Assembly: GCF_030817415.1 (NCBI RefSeq)
Contig: NZ_JAUSZI010000002.1
Location: 3,038,001-3,102,000, forward strand
Length of the DNA: 64,000 nt
Direction of reading: 5' to 3'
Source: Streptomyces umbrinus
Lineage (GTDB): Bacteria; Actinomycetota; Actinomycetes; Streptomycetales; Streptomycetaceae
Shown: one piece after another, positions 55,157 through 63,577 of the stretch
Layout of the letters: each line of letters starts with the position of its first letter
Numbering within the stretch: position 1 is the first letter of the stretch
Notes under the pieces: generated by a model
The model's database searches: none
The model's input: only the letters and a program-made list of their open reading frames with translations
What the model was told of the DNA's origin: nothing
Program-made: the position numbers and the translations under genes

Positions 55157-55939
55157 ATGTACCGCCCCCATCCCGAATACCGCGACGACTTCGCGTACCA
55201 GGACGACTTCGCGTACGAGCCGGACGCCGCGCGGACGCACCGGCAACCGCTCGTCATCGCCCTGGCAGCCCTGTGCGCGCTGATCCTCGTCCCCGTCGCG
55301 GTCGACCGTGTCGTGGCGGCGCGGGTGGAGTCGGGTACGGCCGAGGCGTTCCAGGAGGGCATGGGTACCGCGACGCGGCCCGAGGTCCATGTGCGCGGCA
55401 TCCCCGTGCTGACACAGGTGGCCGCCGGCACCCTGCGGCATGTGGACATCAGCGCCCACGACATACCCGCCGACGAGACCACCCGCCCGCTGCCGGTGAC
55501 CGAACTCGACCTGAAGCTCGACGACTTGCGGAAGTCGGACGACGGCAGCGAGGCACGGGCGCGCAGCGCCGAAGCGACCGCCCGGCTGTCGTACACCGAC
55601 GTGTCCGACGCCCTCGGCCTGGAGGTGTCCCAGGGCGACCGGCCCGGCCGGATCAGCGCGAGGATCGCGATGCCGTTCGGCGACGGGATCGCCGTGACGG
55701 TGAAAGTGTCGGCGGTCTCGGGCAACCGCATCGCCTTCGAGGACTTCCGGGTGACGAGCGGCGTACTGCCCAGCGCCGGTCAGGTACTGCTCGACAAGAT
55801 CTTCGAGCAGCCGATCCAGCTGCGGAACATCCCCGACGGCCTGCGTCTTCGCTCGGTCACCACCACGGACGACGGCCTCACCGCCCATTTCTCGGGCACG
55901 TCGGTCACCTTCCTCCCCGACGACGCGGCACAGGGCTGA
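55157..55939 (+). CDS. DUF2993 (LmeA-like) membrane-anchored lipid-binding protein
   Basis: A 260-aa protein. After a Tyr/Asp-rich cytosolic start (MYRPHPEYRDDFAYQDDFAY), a single membrane segment LVIALAALCALILVPVAVDR anchors an extracytoplasmic DUF2993 domain: EVHVRGIPVLTQVAAGTLRH, DISAHDIPADE, ATARLSYTDVSDALGLEV and VSAVSGNRIAFEDFRVTSGV. LmeA relatives bind phospholipids in the cell envelope. ATG 55157 was chosen over one five codons earlier because AGGAGAG lies between them. It may be co-transcribed with the TetR gene. Confidence 0.8.
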   Translation: MYRPHPEYRDDFAYQDDFAYEPDAARTHRQPLVIALAALCALILVPVAVDRVVAARVESGTAEAFQEGMGTATRPEVHVRGIPVLTQVAAGTLRHVDISAHDIPADETTRPLPVTELDLKLDDLRKSDDGSEARARSAEATARLSYTDVSDALGLEVSQGDRPGRISARIAMPFGDGIAVTVKVSAVSGNRIAFEDFRVTSGVLPSAGQVLLDKIFEQPIQLRNIPDGLRLRSVTTTDDGLTAHFSGTSVTFLPDDAAQG

Positions 55940-55955
55940 CCGCCCTCGCCCCTGC

Positions 55956-56543
55956 TCAGCGACTGCGCAGAGCGGCCAGCGCGGCCTCCAGGTCGGCCGT
56001 GCGAGGGCGGTTGTGCGGCAGCTTGCCGAGCAGGACCGCCATGGTGCAGGTGTTGGTGAGCGCGGAGAGGACCAGACCGCCCGCCACCCCGGCCGAGAGG
56101 ATCTGAAAGGCAGGGTGAACGAGCAGTCCCAGGGCCAGTCCGACGAGTACGAGCGTGCCTGCGGTGAAACGCACCTGGCGTTCCATGGCCCAGGCGGCAC
56201 GGGTGGCGGAGGCCGCAGGCCGGTCCAGGTCGTTGCCCTCGGAGGCCCAGGCGGTCGTGCCGCCGGCGAGGGTCGCCGAAGCAATGCCCTCTCCGGCCAG
56301 CAGTTCACAGGCGGCCTGGGACCGGTTGCCGGAGGCACACACCATCAGGACGTCACCGCGCTCGGTGGCGTGCCGTAGGTCCGGCAGCGCCCGCCGCACC
56401 TGGTCCAGCGGGATGTTCAGGGCGCCGGGCACATGACCCGAGGCGTACTCGCCCGGTGTCCGTACGTCGATGACGGTGAGGTCGTGCAGCCGACTGCGGG
56501 CCTCGCCGACGCCGAGGACGACGGGGGTGGGGGAAACGGTCAT
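55956..56543 (-). CDS. Rhodanese fused to a DUF2892 membrane domain
   Basis: A 195-aa sulfurtransferase. The N-terminal ~105 residues are a rhodanese domain (LTVIDVRTPGEYASGHVPGA, catalytic Cys in VLMVCASGNRSQAACELL, LAGGTTAWASEG). The C-terminus is a DUF2892 pair of membrane helices (FTAGTLVLVGLALGLLVHPA, GVAGGLVLSALTNTCTMAVL). It is the last gene of the leftward sulfur operon (MBL-rhodanese, TauE, rhodanese), and probably handles persulfide at the membrane. Confidence 0.9.
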   Translation of the reverse strand: MTVSPTPVVLGVGEARSRLHDLTVIDVRTPGEYASGHVPGALNIPLDQVRRALPDLRHATERGDVLMVCASGNRSQAACELLAGEGIASATLAGGTTAWASEGNDLDRPAASATRAAWAMERQVRFTAGTLVLVGLALGLLVHPAFQILSAGVAGGLVLSALTNTCTMAVLLGKLPHNRPRTADLEAALAALRSR

Positions 56544-56685
56544 GACTGAGGTGCTCCTGTTGCGTTCGGAGGTGCTGGAGGTACGAGGGGTACTGGAGGT
56601 ACGGGGGTACTGGAGTGATCGAGCGGCTGTGGCTGCGGCTGGTTGCTGTGGCTGTGGCTGTGGCTGTGGCTGTGGCTGGAGCCGG
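56544..56685. repeat. Short tandem repeats between TauE and rhodanese genes
   Basis: Five GCTGTG hexamers (56645-56674, plus a partial unit) and an imperfect 17-18-bp repeat GGAGGTACGRGGGTACT (56575-56615) fill this spacer. On the minus strand the hexamer could read as Ser-His, but the frame belongs to no gene. Confidence 0.6.
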
Positions 56686-57432
56686 TCACACCGCCGTGTC
56701 GATGAGCATGAGGGCGGCCACCGCGAGCAGCACCAGGGCGAAGACCCGTTGGAGCGTGGGGCCGGACACCTTCGCGGCGAGGCGTTTGCCGTCCCACGCG
56801 CCGAGGATCGCGGCCCCGGCGAAGGGGGCGATGACGGCCCAGTCCAGGCCGTCGGCCGTACCGGCGCGCATCACGAGCGCGGCGAGCGAGTTGACGGTGA
56901 TGACGAGCAGGCTGGTGCCCACCGCCTCCCTCATCCGCAGACCGAGCACGCCCACGAGCGCCGGTACGGCGAGGAAGCCGCCGCCGACTCCGAGTACGCC
57001 GGTGACCGCGCCGAGCCCGCCACCGGCCGCCGCGGCCCGCCCGGACCGGACCGGCCGGGCGTCGTCCGGACTCTTCCGGGAGCGCAGCATATGTACCGCC
57101 GCCACCGCCGCGACCACGGCGAAGGCGCCGGTCAGCGCGGCGGCGGGCAGCCTCCCCGCGACCGCGCCGCCCAGCAGCGCCGGGCCGATGCCCGCCGCCG
57201 CGAACAGCGCTCCCGTACGCCAGCGGACCTGGCCGTCGCGTGCGTGGCCGGACAGTGCCGTGGCCGAGGTCGCGGTCACGATGACGAGGCTCGCGGTGCT
57301 GGCCGCGACCGGGGTGAAACCGAGCAGATAGATCAGGGCGGGGACGGCCAGGACACTGCCGCCGCCCCCGAGCGCTCCGAGCGCCAGACCGATGACGGCA
57401 CCGGCCGGCAGGGCGAGTATGAGAGGGCTCAC
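56686..57432 (-). CDS. TauE/SafE family sulfite or sulfur-compound exporter
   Basis: A 248-aa integral membrane protein with two repeated halves: LPAGAVIGLALGALGGGGSV then LAVPALIYLLGFTPVAASTA, and GLGAVTGVLGVGGGFLAVPA then LVGVLGLRMREAVGTSLLVI. The paired GGGG-x-LAVPAL motifs are the family signature. Within this operon it likely exports sulfite or a thiosulfate-like product of persulfide oxidation. Confidence 0.92.
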   Translation of the reverse strand: MSPLILALPAGAVIGLALGALGGGGSVLAVPALIYLLGFTPVAASTASLVIVTATSATALSGHARDGQVRWRTGALFAAAGIGPALLGGAVAGRLPAAALTGAFAVVAAVAAVHMLRSRKSPDDARPVRSGRAAAAGGGLGAVTGVLGVGGGFLAVPALVGVLGLRMREAVGTSLLVITVNSLAALVMRAGTADGLDWAVIAPFAGAAILGAWDGKRLAAKVSGPTLQRVFALVLLAVAALMLIDTAV

Positions 57433-57617
57433 GCCGACGTGCCGTTCTCAACGCTGTCGGCGCGGCCGGGAGCACGGGGCAATGGGAGGGGATGCATCGG
57501 CACGGTCTCGCTTCTTTCTGGTGACTCTTTCCGGTGACAGAGGACGGATGCCGCGCGAAGGCCGAGCTCGCGCAGGAGCTGACCCACACAAGGACTGGCC
57601 CTCGTACCGGCGCGTGT

Positions 57618-58994
57618 TCAGGCGGTCCGGACCGTGAGGCCGGCCTTCTCCGCCGCGGCGAACGCGTCGTCCACGGCGACGACTTCACGGCCCGCCGCGT
57701 CCAGCAGGGAGGCGGCGATCGCGGCGCGCATGCCGCCCGCGCAGTGCACCCACACCTCGCCCGCGGGAATCTCGCCGAGGCGCCCGTGCAGGGCGTGGAC
57801 CGGGATGTGGACCGAGCCCTCGATGAAGCCGTCGGCGCGTTCGGACGACCGCCGGACGTCCAGTACGACGAGGCCGTCACCGGGGTGCCGAGCGGCGAGG
57901 TCGGCGAACGTGGCCCGACGGAAGGCGGCCAGGGGCTCGCCCTCGCGTACCCATGCCGAGGGTTCACCGGTGGCCGCGGCGGCCGGGCGATCGACGCCGA
58001 CCCGGACCAACTCGCGCTGGGCGGCGGCCAGTTGCCCGGACGATTCGGCGAGCAGTGTCACCGGTTTGCCCCAGGGGATCAACCAGGCCAGATAGGTGGC
58101 CAGTTGGCCCTCGGCCTCGAAGTTGAACGAGCCCGCGACATGCCCTTCGGCGAACGCGACCCGGTTGCGCAGATCGACCACCCACTCCCCTGCGGCCAGC
58201 CGGGCCGCGATCTCGTCGGCGTCGGCCACGGCCGGTGGAGTGAGGTCGACGGGCGCGGGCCCCGCCGCGTTTGCCGGCCCCATGTGCGCGTAGTAGGCGG
58301 GGACTTCGTCCAGCCCTGCCAGCAGATCGGCGACGAAGGTGTCCACGTCCCGGGTGAGTGCCTCGTTGGCCGACTTCTCCTTGCCGATGGTGGTGGCACC
58401 GCCCTCGGCCGGGCCGGCGGAACAGAAGCTACCGAAGCCGTGGGTGGGCAACACCGTTGTCTCGTCGGGGAGTTCGTCCGCGAGCCGACGGGCGGAGGCG
58501 TGCTGGGCGCGGGCGAGGCCCTCGGTCAGGCGCGGTTCGACGAGGTCGGGGCGCCCGACCGTGCCGATGAGCAGCGACCCACCCGTGAAGACCGCGACCG
58601 CCGCCCCGTCCGCCTCCAGGACGTACGAGGTGTGGTGCGGGGTGTGGCCGGGGGTCGCGAGCGCGCGCAGAACCAGACCCGCGCCGGCGTCGACGACCAT
58701 GGTGTCCCCGTCGTGCACGGGTGTCCGCTCGAAGGAGACGCGGGCTCCGGCCGGAACGAGGTAGGCCGCGCCCGTGAGCCGGGCCAGCTCCGGACCGCCG
58801 GTGACGTAGTCGTTGTGCACATGTGTCTCGACCACATGCGCTATCCGCACGCCCCGTCGGGCCGCCGCCGCGATCACCTGGTCGACGTCTCGCGGCGGGT
58901 CGACCACCAGGGCCTCCCGCCTGCCGCCCGCCAGATAGCTGCGGTTGCCGAGCCCCGCCACCTCGATGGTGTCGATGAAGAACATGTCGGGCAC
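57618..58994 (-). CDS. MBL-fold persulfide dioxygenase-type protein with two rhodanese domains
   Basis: A 458-aa protein. The metallo-beta-lactamase domain (residues ~1-240) has the metal ligands in HVVETHVHNDYVTGGPELAR, LATPGHTPHHTSYVLEADG and TTVLPTHGFGSFCSAGPAEG. Two rhodanese domains follow: the first (WVVDLRNRVAFAEGHVAGSF) has VTLLAESSGQLAAAQRE in place of the Cys loop and is probably structural; the second (LVVLDVRRSSERADGFIEGS) has the active Cys in VWVHCAGGMRAAIAASLL. It oxidises or transfers persulfide sulfur and is the first gene after two CsoR/CstR-type operators. ATG 58994 follows GGAAGGAGTGCCCGAC. Confidence 0.92.
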   Translation of the reverse strand: MPDMFFIDTIEVAGLGNRSYLAGGRREALVVDPPRDVDQVIAAAARRGVRIAHVVETHVHNDYVTGGPELARLTGAAYLVPAGARVSFERTPVHDGDTMVVDAGAGLVLRALATPGHTPHHTSYVLEADGAAVAVFTGGSLLIGTVGRPDLVEPRLTEGLARAQHASARRLADELPDETTVLPTHGFGSFCSAGPAEGGATTIGKEKSANEALTRDVDTFVADLLAGLDEVPAYYAHMGPANAAGPAPVDLTPPAVADADEIAARLAAGEWVVDLRNRVAFAEGHVAGSFNFEAEGQLATYLAWLIPWGKPVTLLAESSGQLAAAQRELVRVGVDRPAAAATGEPSAWVREGEPLAAFRRATFADLAARHPGDGLVVLDVRRSSERADGFIEGSVHIPVHALHGRLGEIPAGEVWVHCAGGMRAAIAASLLDAAGREVVAVDDAFAAAEKAGLTVRTA

Positions 58995-59011
58995 TCCTTC
59001 CGAACGAAAAT

Positions 59012-59058
59012 TACCCCCGGGGGTATATGAGGGACACTAGCATGTACCCCCGGGGGTA
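59012..59058. promoter_or_regulatory. Two perfect CsoR/CstR-type operators
   Basis: TACCCCCGGGGGTA occurs at 59012-59025 and 59045-59058, centres 33 bp apart, in an AT-rich stretch just upstream of the MBL-rhodanese start. Palindromes of the ATACCCnnnnGGGTAT type bind CsoR-family repressors; with sulfur genes downstream the persulfide sensor CstR is more likely than copper CsoR. The regulator gene is not in the window. Confidence 0.75.
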
Positions 59059-59094
59059 TTTGAAAGCTGTTCGAAAGGCTGGGGACCGGGCCGG

Positions 59095-59748
59095 TCAGGC
59101 GGCCCGGTCACGCGGCTCGAACGCGGGATCCGCGTGCCCGCCGTGCCCGCGTGCGGCCGGTGCGTCGGCCTCGGCGAGCAGGTCGACGAGGGTGGCGCGG
59201 GCACGGGCCACGCGGGAGCGGACGGTTCCGACGGGGCAGTCGCTGAGCTCGGCCGCCTCGGCGTACGGCAGCCCCATCAGCTGGGTGAGCACGAACGCCT
59301 CACGCCGCTCGTCGGGCAGCGCGGCCAGCAGATCGAGGAGCGCGACCCCGTCGTCGAAGCCGGGCAGGCCGTGCGGCTGAGCGTGTTCGACCGCCAGCCG
59401 CCAGTCCTGTACGTCGGACAGCCGCGGCCGGGCAGCGGCGTACCGGAAGCTGTCGATCACCGCGCGGCGCGCGATGGACAGCAGCCACGTACGGGCCGAG
59501 CAACGCCCCTCGAACCGGTGCAGGCTGCCGAGCGCGCGCAGGAACGTGTCCTGGGCCAGGTCGTCGGCGGCCTGCGGGTCGGCGGAGAGATGGGCGACGT
59601 AGCGCACGACATCGCGGTGCAGGGCGCGGACGAAACGCTCGACGGCGTCCGGGTCGCCGCCACGGGCGGCCATCGCCCAGGCGGTTATCGACTCGTCGCT
59701 TCTGTCGTGCGATCTGTCGTGCGAAGCGGGCAGGGCTGGAGTGATCAC
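59095..59748 (-). CDS. ECF-family RNA polymerase sigma factor
   Basis: A 217-aa sigma factor. Region 2 is AVERFVRALHRDVVRYVAHL, DPQAADDLAQDTFLRALGSL and CSARTWLLSIARRAVIDSFR; region 4 is LLAALPDERREAFVLTQLMG, LPYAEAAELSDCPVGTVRSR. GTG 59748 has GAAGGA upstream; an in-frame ATG seven codons earlier is an alternative. No anti-sigma gene is obvious. It follows the copper genes on the same strand with a 217-bp gap, so it may be separately transcribed. Confidence 0.92.
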   Translation of the reverse strand: MITPALPASHDRSHDRSDESITAWAMAARGGDPDAVERFVRALHRDVVRYVAHLSADPQAADDLAQDTFLRALGSLHRFEGRCSARTWLLSIARRAVIDSFRYAAARPRLSDVQDWRLAVEHAQPHGLPGFDDGVALLDLLAALPDERREAFVLTQLMGLPYAEAAELSDCPVGTVRSRVARARATLVDLLAEADAPAARGHGGHADPAFEPRDRAA

Positions 59749-59965
59749 CAGTGGTCCTTCTCGGGTCATCCGGGATCCGGACCGACGGCGCGCGTGAGTA
59801 CGTGAGTACGTGCGTACGTGGGCCATGGGCGCGTGGGCGCGTTGGTTCCGCGTGGGCACGTGGACGGTTGGCGCATCGGTCCGGCGCGTGGGGTACGGCC
59901 GGCCGTACGGGAGGTAGGGCCGGTGCCCGAGGTGCGCGGGGAGGCGCCTCGGGGATCCTGCTGTC

Positions 59966-60721
59966 TCAGGCGACAGCGGTCCCGACGGGCGGACCTCGTG
60001 AGGTGATCGCGTGGACGAGGAGCAGCCGTCGCGGCGAACGGTCCGGGGCGCGGCGGGGTACGCGGACGCGCGGCCGGTGCGGCGGTGCGGGCAGGGCGAG
60101 CAGCAGCCGCAGCGGGGCGGCGAGTCGGCCGGCCACCGCCCGCAGGATGCGGAAGGCCGCGCGCTCGCCGTACGCGAGCCACAGACCGCACAGCAGCGCG
60201 GCCAGCAGGTGGGCGGCCGGCATGCCGAGCGAGGACATGCCGTCCATGTCGTCCATGCCGTGCGCCGGGTGAGCCATGAGCCCTGAACCCATGTGCCCCA
60301 TGTCCATGGCGTCCGTGGAAGCCGTGTGTGTGGACCCCATGGGTACGGAGCCCATGTGGGCAGAATCCATGGGTGCAGAGCCCATGGGCGAGGAAGTCAT
60401 GTCGCGCCCGGCGGAGCCCATCGGCATCGAGCCCCCGGCGCCGGGCCCCCAGCCCACCGGCGGAGCCACCGACTGGGCGAGCGAAAACCCCGTGTGGAGC
60501 AGCCCCTGGGCGACGACCACCACGGTCACGATCAGTGGCAGTCCGCGTTCACGGGCGGCCAGGCACCAGCCCGTGCCGCCCGTCACCACTCCCCCGGCGG
60601 CCATCGTCCACCAGGGCACCGGGGAGCCGGACATCATCACGTGCCCGAGGGCGGCGAGCACCACGCAGACGGCCGCGAACACCGCGGCACGTACCGTGCG
60701 TATCCCCCACCCCGTGGTCAT
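59966..60721 (-). CDS. Met/His-rich multi-pass membrane protein (DUF5134-like)
   Basis: A 251-aa protein from ATG 60721 (the frame opens at GTG 60769, overlapping the previous gene). Membrane segments include VRAAVFAAVCVVLAALGHVM, GVVTGGTGWCLAARERG, LIVTVVVVAQGLLHTGFSLA and AAHLLAALLCGLWLAYGERA. Between them, about residues 97-163 form a Met/His/Ser-rich loop (MGSAPMDSAHMGSVPMGSTH, DAMDMGHMGSGLMAHPAHGM) that could bind Cu(I). The basic tail is cytosolic. It lies downstream of PCuAC and CopA genes, so copper handling is the natural reading; function is not established. Confidence 0.7.
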   Translation of the reverse strand: MTTGWGIRTVRAAVFAAVCVVLAALGHVMMSGSPVPWWTMAAGGVVTGGTGWCLAARERGLPLIVTVVVVAQGLLHTGFSLAQSVAPPVGWGPGAGGSMPMGSAGRDMTSSPMGSAPMDSAHMGSVPMGSTHTASTDAMDMGHMGSGLMAHPAHGMDDMDGMSSLGMPAAHLLAALLCGLWLAYGERAAFRILRAVAGRLAAPLRLLLALPAPPHRPRVRVPRRAPDRSPRRLLLVHAITSRGPPVGTAVA

Positions 60722-60755
60722 GACAGGCCTCGTCCTCGCATCCGTCGGCCGGTCG

Positions 60756-61319
60756 TCACGGGGAGGCACGTACGTCGCCCGGGCTGACCACGACCGCCTC
60801 CACCGTGACCGGCCCGCTGCGCCGGAAGTGCAGCGTGAACGGGACCGGATCGCCGAGTTCCCACCGCGGGCCCGCCCGCAGGATCACATCGAGGCCGTGC
60901 GGGGACATGGTGAGACTGCCGTGGGCGGGGACGGCGGCCGAGTCCACCGGGGCCCGGTACGCGGCGCCGGCGCCCGTGGTGCGGTGACGCCCGAGCGTGA
61001 GCTCACCACCGACGCCGGGCGACTCGACGCGCACGAGCCGGTCCTCCTCGTCCCCGGAGTTGGTGACCCGGAAGAACGCGGCGGTGTCCCGGGTGTCGCC
61101 GTACGGGAGGAAGACGCGTCCGGCGGTGACCTCGATCCGCGCCGGGTCACCCGCTCGGCCGGCGGCGACCCAGGTGGTCAGGGCACCGAGCGCGACGCTG
61201 CACGCGGCGACGGGCGCGAGCGCGGTGAGCAGGGTGTCGGTGAGGCGGCGCCGGGTCGGACGCCACGGATGCGGGTCGGTCGTCCGCGTCGTCGTCTGCT
61301 GGGCGGTCGTCCGCGTCAT
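60756..61319 (-). CDS. PCu(A)C-like copper chaperone domain protein, copper ligands degenerate
   Basis: A 187-aa protein with one N-terminal membrane anchor (LLTALAPVAACSVALGALTT) and an extracytoplasmic cupredoxin-like PCuAC domain: ARIEVTAGRVFLPYGDTRDT, AAFFRVTNSGDEEDRLVRV, SLTMSPHGLDVIL and DPVPFTLHFRRSGPVTVEAV. In canonical PCuAC the ligands are H-x-M-x10-M-x21-H-x-M; here the first His is kept (GRHRTTGAG), the Met positions are not, and the last pair reads HGL, so Cu(I) binding would differ. The ATG overlaps the copA stop as ATGA. Confidence 0.75.
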   Translation of the reverse strand: MTRTTAQQTTTRTTDPHPWRPTRRRLTDTLLTALAPVAACSVALGALTTWVAAGRAGDPARIEVTAGRVFLPYGDTRDTAAFFRVTNSGDEEDRLVRVESPGVGGELTLGRHRTTGAGAAYRAPVDSAAVPAHGSLTMSPHGLDVILRAGPRWELGDPVPFTLHFRRSGPVTVEAVVVSPGDVRASP

Positions 61320-63577
61320 CGTGTGCGGCTCCGGGTTCGCGTCGGCTGCCACGCGCGCAGCCGCAGACTGTTGCCGACCACGAGCAGCGAACTCACCGAC
61401 ATGGCCGCCGCGGCCACCATCGGATTGAGCAGTCCCACCATGGCGAGCGGCACGGTCACCGCGTTGTAGCCGAAGGCCCACAGGAGGTTGACCCTGATGG
61501 TGCCGAGGGTGCGCCGGGCGAGCCGTACGGCGTCTCCCAGGGCCTCGATGTCGCCGCGTACGAGCGTCACGTCGGCAGCTCCGACGGCCGCGTCCGTCCC
61601 GCCGCCCATGGCGATCCCCAGGTCGGCGCCGGCCAGCGCGGCGGCGTCGTTCACCCCGTCGCCGACGACCGCGACCCGGCGGCCGTCCTCCCTCAACTCC
61701 CTTACGAGGGCGGCCTTTCCCTCGGGTGTGCATCGGGCGTGCACCTCCTCGATGCCGAGCGCGGACGCGACGGCCCGGGCCGGGGCCTCCCGGTCCCCGG
61801 TGGCGAGCACCGGCCGCACCCCCAGCCTCCGCAGCCGGTCGACCGCCCGGTAGCTCCCGGGCCGCACGACGTCACCGATCTCGATCAGCGCCTCGGGCAC
61901 ACCGTCCACCAGGACAACGACCGGCGTGTACGCGGCGGCCTCCGCCACCGGCAGCGCGTCCGCGAGCGCCGGGGGCAACTCGTCGTCCGGCGCGCGGACT
62001 TCGACCAGCCTCCCCTCGACCCGGCCCCGGACACCGCGGCCCGCCTCGGCGCTGAACTCCCCCACGTCCGGCAACGGCCGCTCGGGCAGGGTCCGTTGCG
62101 CGTACGAGACGATCGCGCGCCCCAGCGGATGTTCGGAGCCCTGTTCCACCGCACCGGCCAGCCGCAGCACCGCCTCCCGCCCGAGTCCGCCGGGCACTGC
62201 GGTGACCCGGGCGACGCTCATGTGGCCGGAGGTGAGGGTGCCGGTCTTGTCGAGTACGACCGTGTCGATGTGCTGGAGCGACTCCAGGGCCTGCGGTCCG
62301 CGGACCAGGACGCCCAGTTGGGCGCCACGCCCGGTGGCGGCCATGAGCGCGGTCGGTGTCGCCAGACCCAGCGCGCAGGGACAGGCCACGACCAGTACCG
62401 CCACGCAAGCGGTGACCGCCGCCTGCGGATCGGCTCCCGCACCGAGCCAGAACCCGAGCACGGTCACGGCGAGCGCCAGCACCACGGGCACGAACACCCC
62501 GGCCACCGCGTCGGCCAGCCGCTGGGCGCGCGCCTTTCCCGCCTGAGCATCCGTCACTAGCTTGGTGATACGGGCGAGTTGGGTGTCGGCGCCGACCGCC
62601 GTGGCCCGTACGAGCAGCAGCCCGCCCGCGTTGACGGCCCCGCCCACCACCGCCGAGCCCGGGCCGACCTCGACCGGCTCGCTCTCACCCGTGACCAGGG
62701 ACAGGTCCACGGCGGAACTGCCCTCCGTCACCTCCCCATCGGTGGCGACCCGCTCTCCGGGACGTACGACGAAGACGTGCCCAGTCCTCAACTGCTCGAC
62801 GGGCAGCAGCCGTTCGGAGCCGCCCTGGCGTACCGAGACCTCCTTGGCGGCGAGTTGGGCGAGCGACCGCAGTGCCGCCCCTGTCCCGTGCCGGGCCCGC
62901 GCCTCCAGGAAGCGCCCGGCCAGCACGAACAGCGGTACTCCCACGGCCGCTTCGAGATAGATGTGCGCGGCGCCCTCCGACGCCGAGGGCAGCAGACTGA
63001 ACGGCATCCGCATCCCGGGATCGCCCGCGCCCCCGAGGAAGAGCGCGTACGCCGACCAGGAGAAGGACGCCACCACGCCCAGGGAGACCAGCGTGTCCAT
63101 GGTCGCCGTCGAGTGCCGCAGCCCGCGCAACGCCCGTACGTGGAAGGGCCAAGAACTCCAGACCGCGACCGGGGCGGCCAGTACGAAGCACAGCCACTGC
63201 CAGTTGCGGAACTGCCAGGCGGGCACCATCGACAGGGCGAGCACCGGCACGGCGAGCAGCGCCGTGACCGTCAGCCGTTCGCGCTCCTGCCGGGCGTCTT
63301 CGGGCTCGTCCTCGCTCTCGCCCCCACCTTCCGGCTGCTCGGGAGGGGCCGGGAGGGCGGCCGTGTATCCCGCCTTCTCGACCATGGCGACGAGTTCCTC
63401 GGGAGGGACATGGGCCGGATGGCTCACCCGGGCCCGCCCGGTGGCCAGGTTGACGGTCGCGGTGACGCCGTCCAGCTTGGCCAGCTTCTTCTCGACACGG
63501 TTCACGCAGGCCGCGCAGGTCATCCCGCCGACGGTCAGGTCGGTCGTCACGACGACGGCCACCGGTTCGGCACTCAT
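61316..63577 (-). CDS. copA: Copper-exporting P1B-type ATPase
   Basis: A 753-aa Cu(I) exporter. It has one N-terminal heavy-metal domain (DLTVGGMTCAACVNRVEKKL), a short acidic linker, eight membrane helices with the transport motif VAVLVVACPCALGLATPTAL, the phosphorylation site TVVLDKTGTLTSGHMSVARV, the nucleotide-binding HP (VEQGSEHPLGRAIV), the hinge VAVVGDGVNDAAALAGADLG, and C-terminal YNAVTVPLAMVGLLNPMVAA with MSVSSLLVVGNSLRLR. These are the P1B-1 signatures. It overlaps both neighbours by 4 bp (ATGA), so the copper genes are translationally coupled. Confidence 0.95.
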   Translation of the reverse strand: MSAEPVAVVVTTDLTVGGMTCAACVNRVEKKLAKLDGVTATVNLATGRARVSHPAHVPPEELVAMVEKAGYTAALPAPPEQPEGGGESEDEPEDARQERERLTVTALLAVPVLALSMVPAWQFRNWQWLCFVLAAPVAVWSSWPFHVRALRGLRHSTATMDTLVSLGVVASFSWSAYALFLGGAGDPGMRMPFSLLPSASEGAAHIYLEAAVGVPLFVLAGRFLEARARHGTGAALRSLAQLAAKEVSVRQGGSERLLPVEQLRTGHVFVVRPGERVATDGEVTEGSSAVDLSLVTGESEPVEVGPGSAVVGGAVNAGGLLLVRATAVGADTQLARITKLVTDAQAGKARAQRLADAVAGVFVPVVLALAVTVLGFWLGAGADPQAAVTACVAVLVVACPCALGLATPTALMAATGRGAQLGVLVRGPQALESLQHIDTVVLDKTGTLTSGHMSVARVTAVPGGLGREAVLRLAGAVEQGSEHPLGRAIVSYAQRTLPERPLPDVGEFSAEAGRGVRGRVEGRLVEVRAPDDELPPALADALPVAEAAAYTPVVVLVDGVPEALIEIGDVVRPGSYRAVDRLRRLGVRPVLATGDREAPARAVASALGIEEVHARCTPEGKAALVRELREDGRRVAVVGDGVNDAAALAGADLGIAMGGGTDAAVGAADVTLVRGDIEALGDAVRLARRTLGTIRVNLLWAFGYNAVTVPLAMVGLLNPMVAAAAMSVSSLLVVGNSLRLRAWQPTRTRSRTR

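Noticed and set aside
56540..57967. Minus-strand frame with a Ser-His repeat (SHSHSHSHSH) that could look like a metal-binding tail.
   Set aside because: It overlaps the TauE and MBL genes on the same strand in a different frame, and the repeat is just the GCTGTG hexamer read out of any gene.
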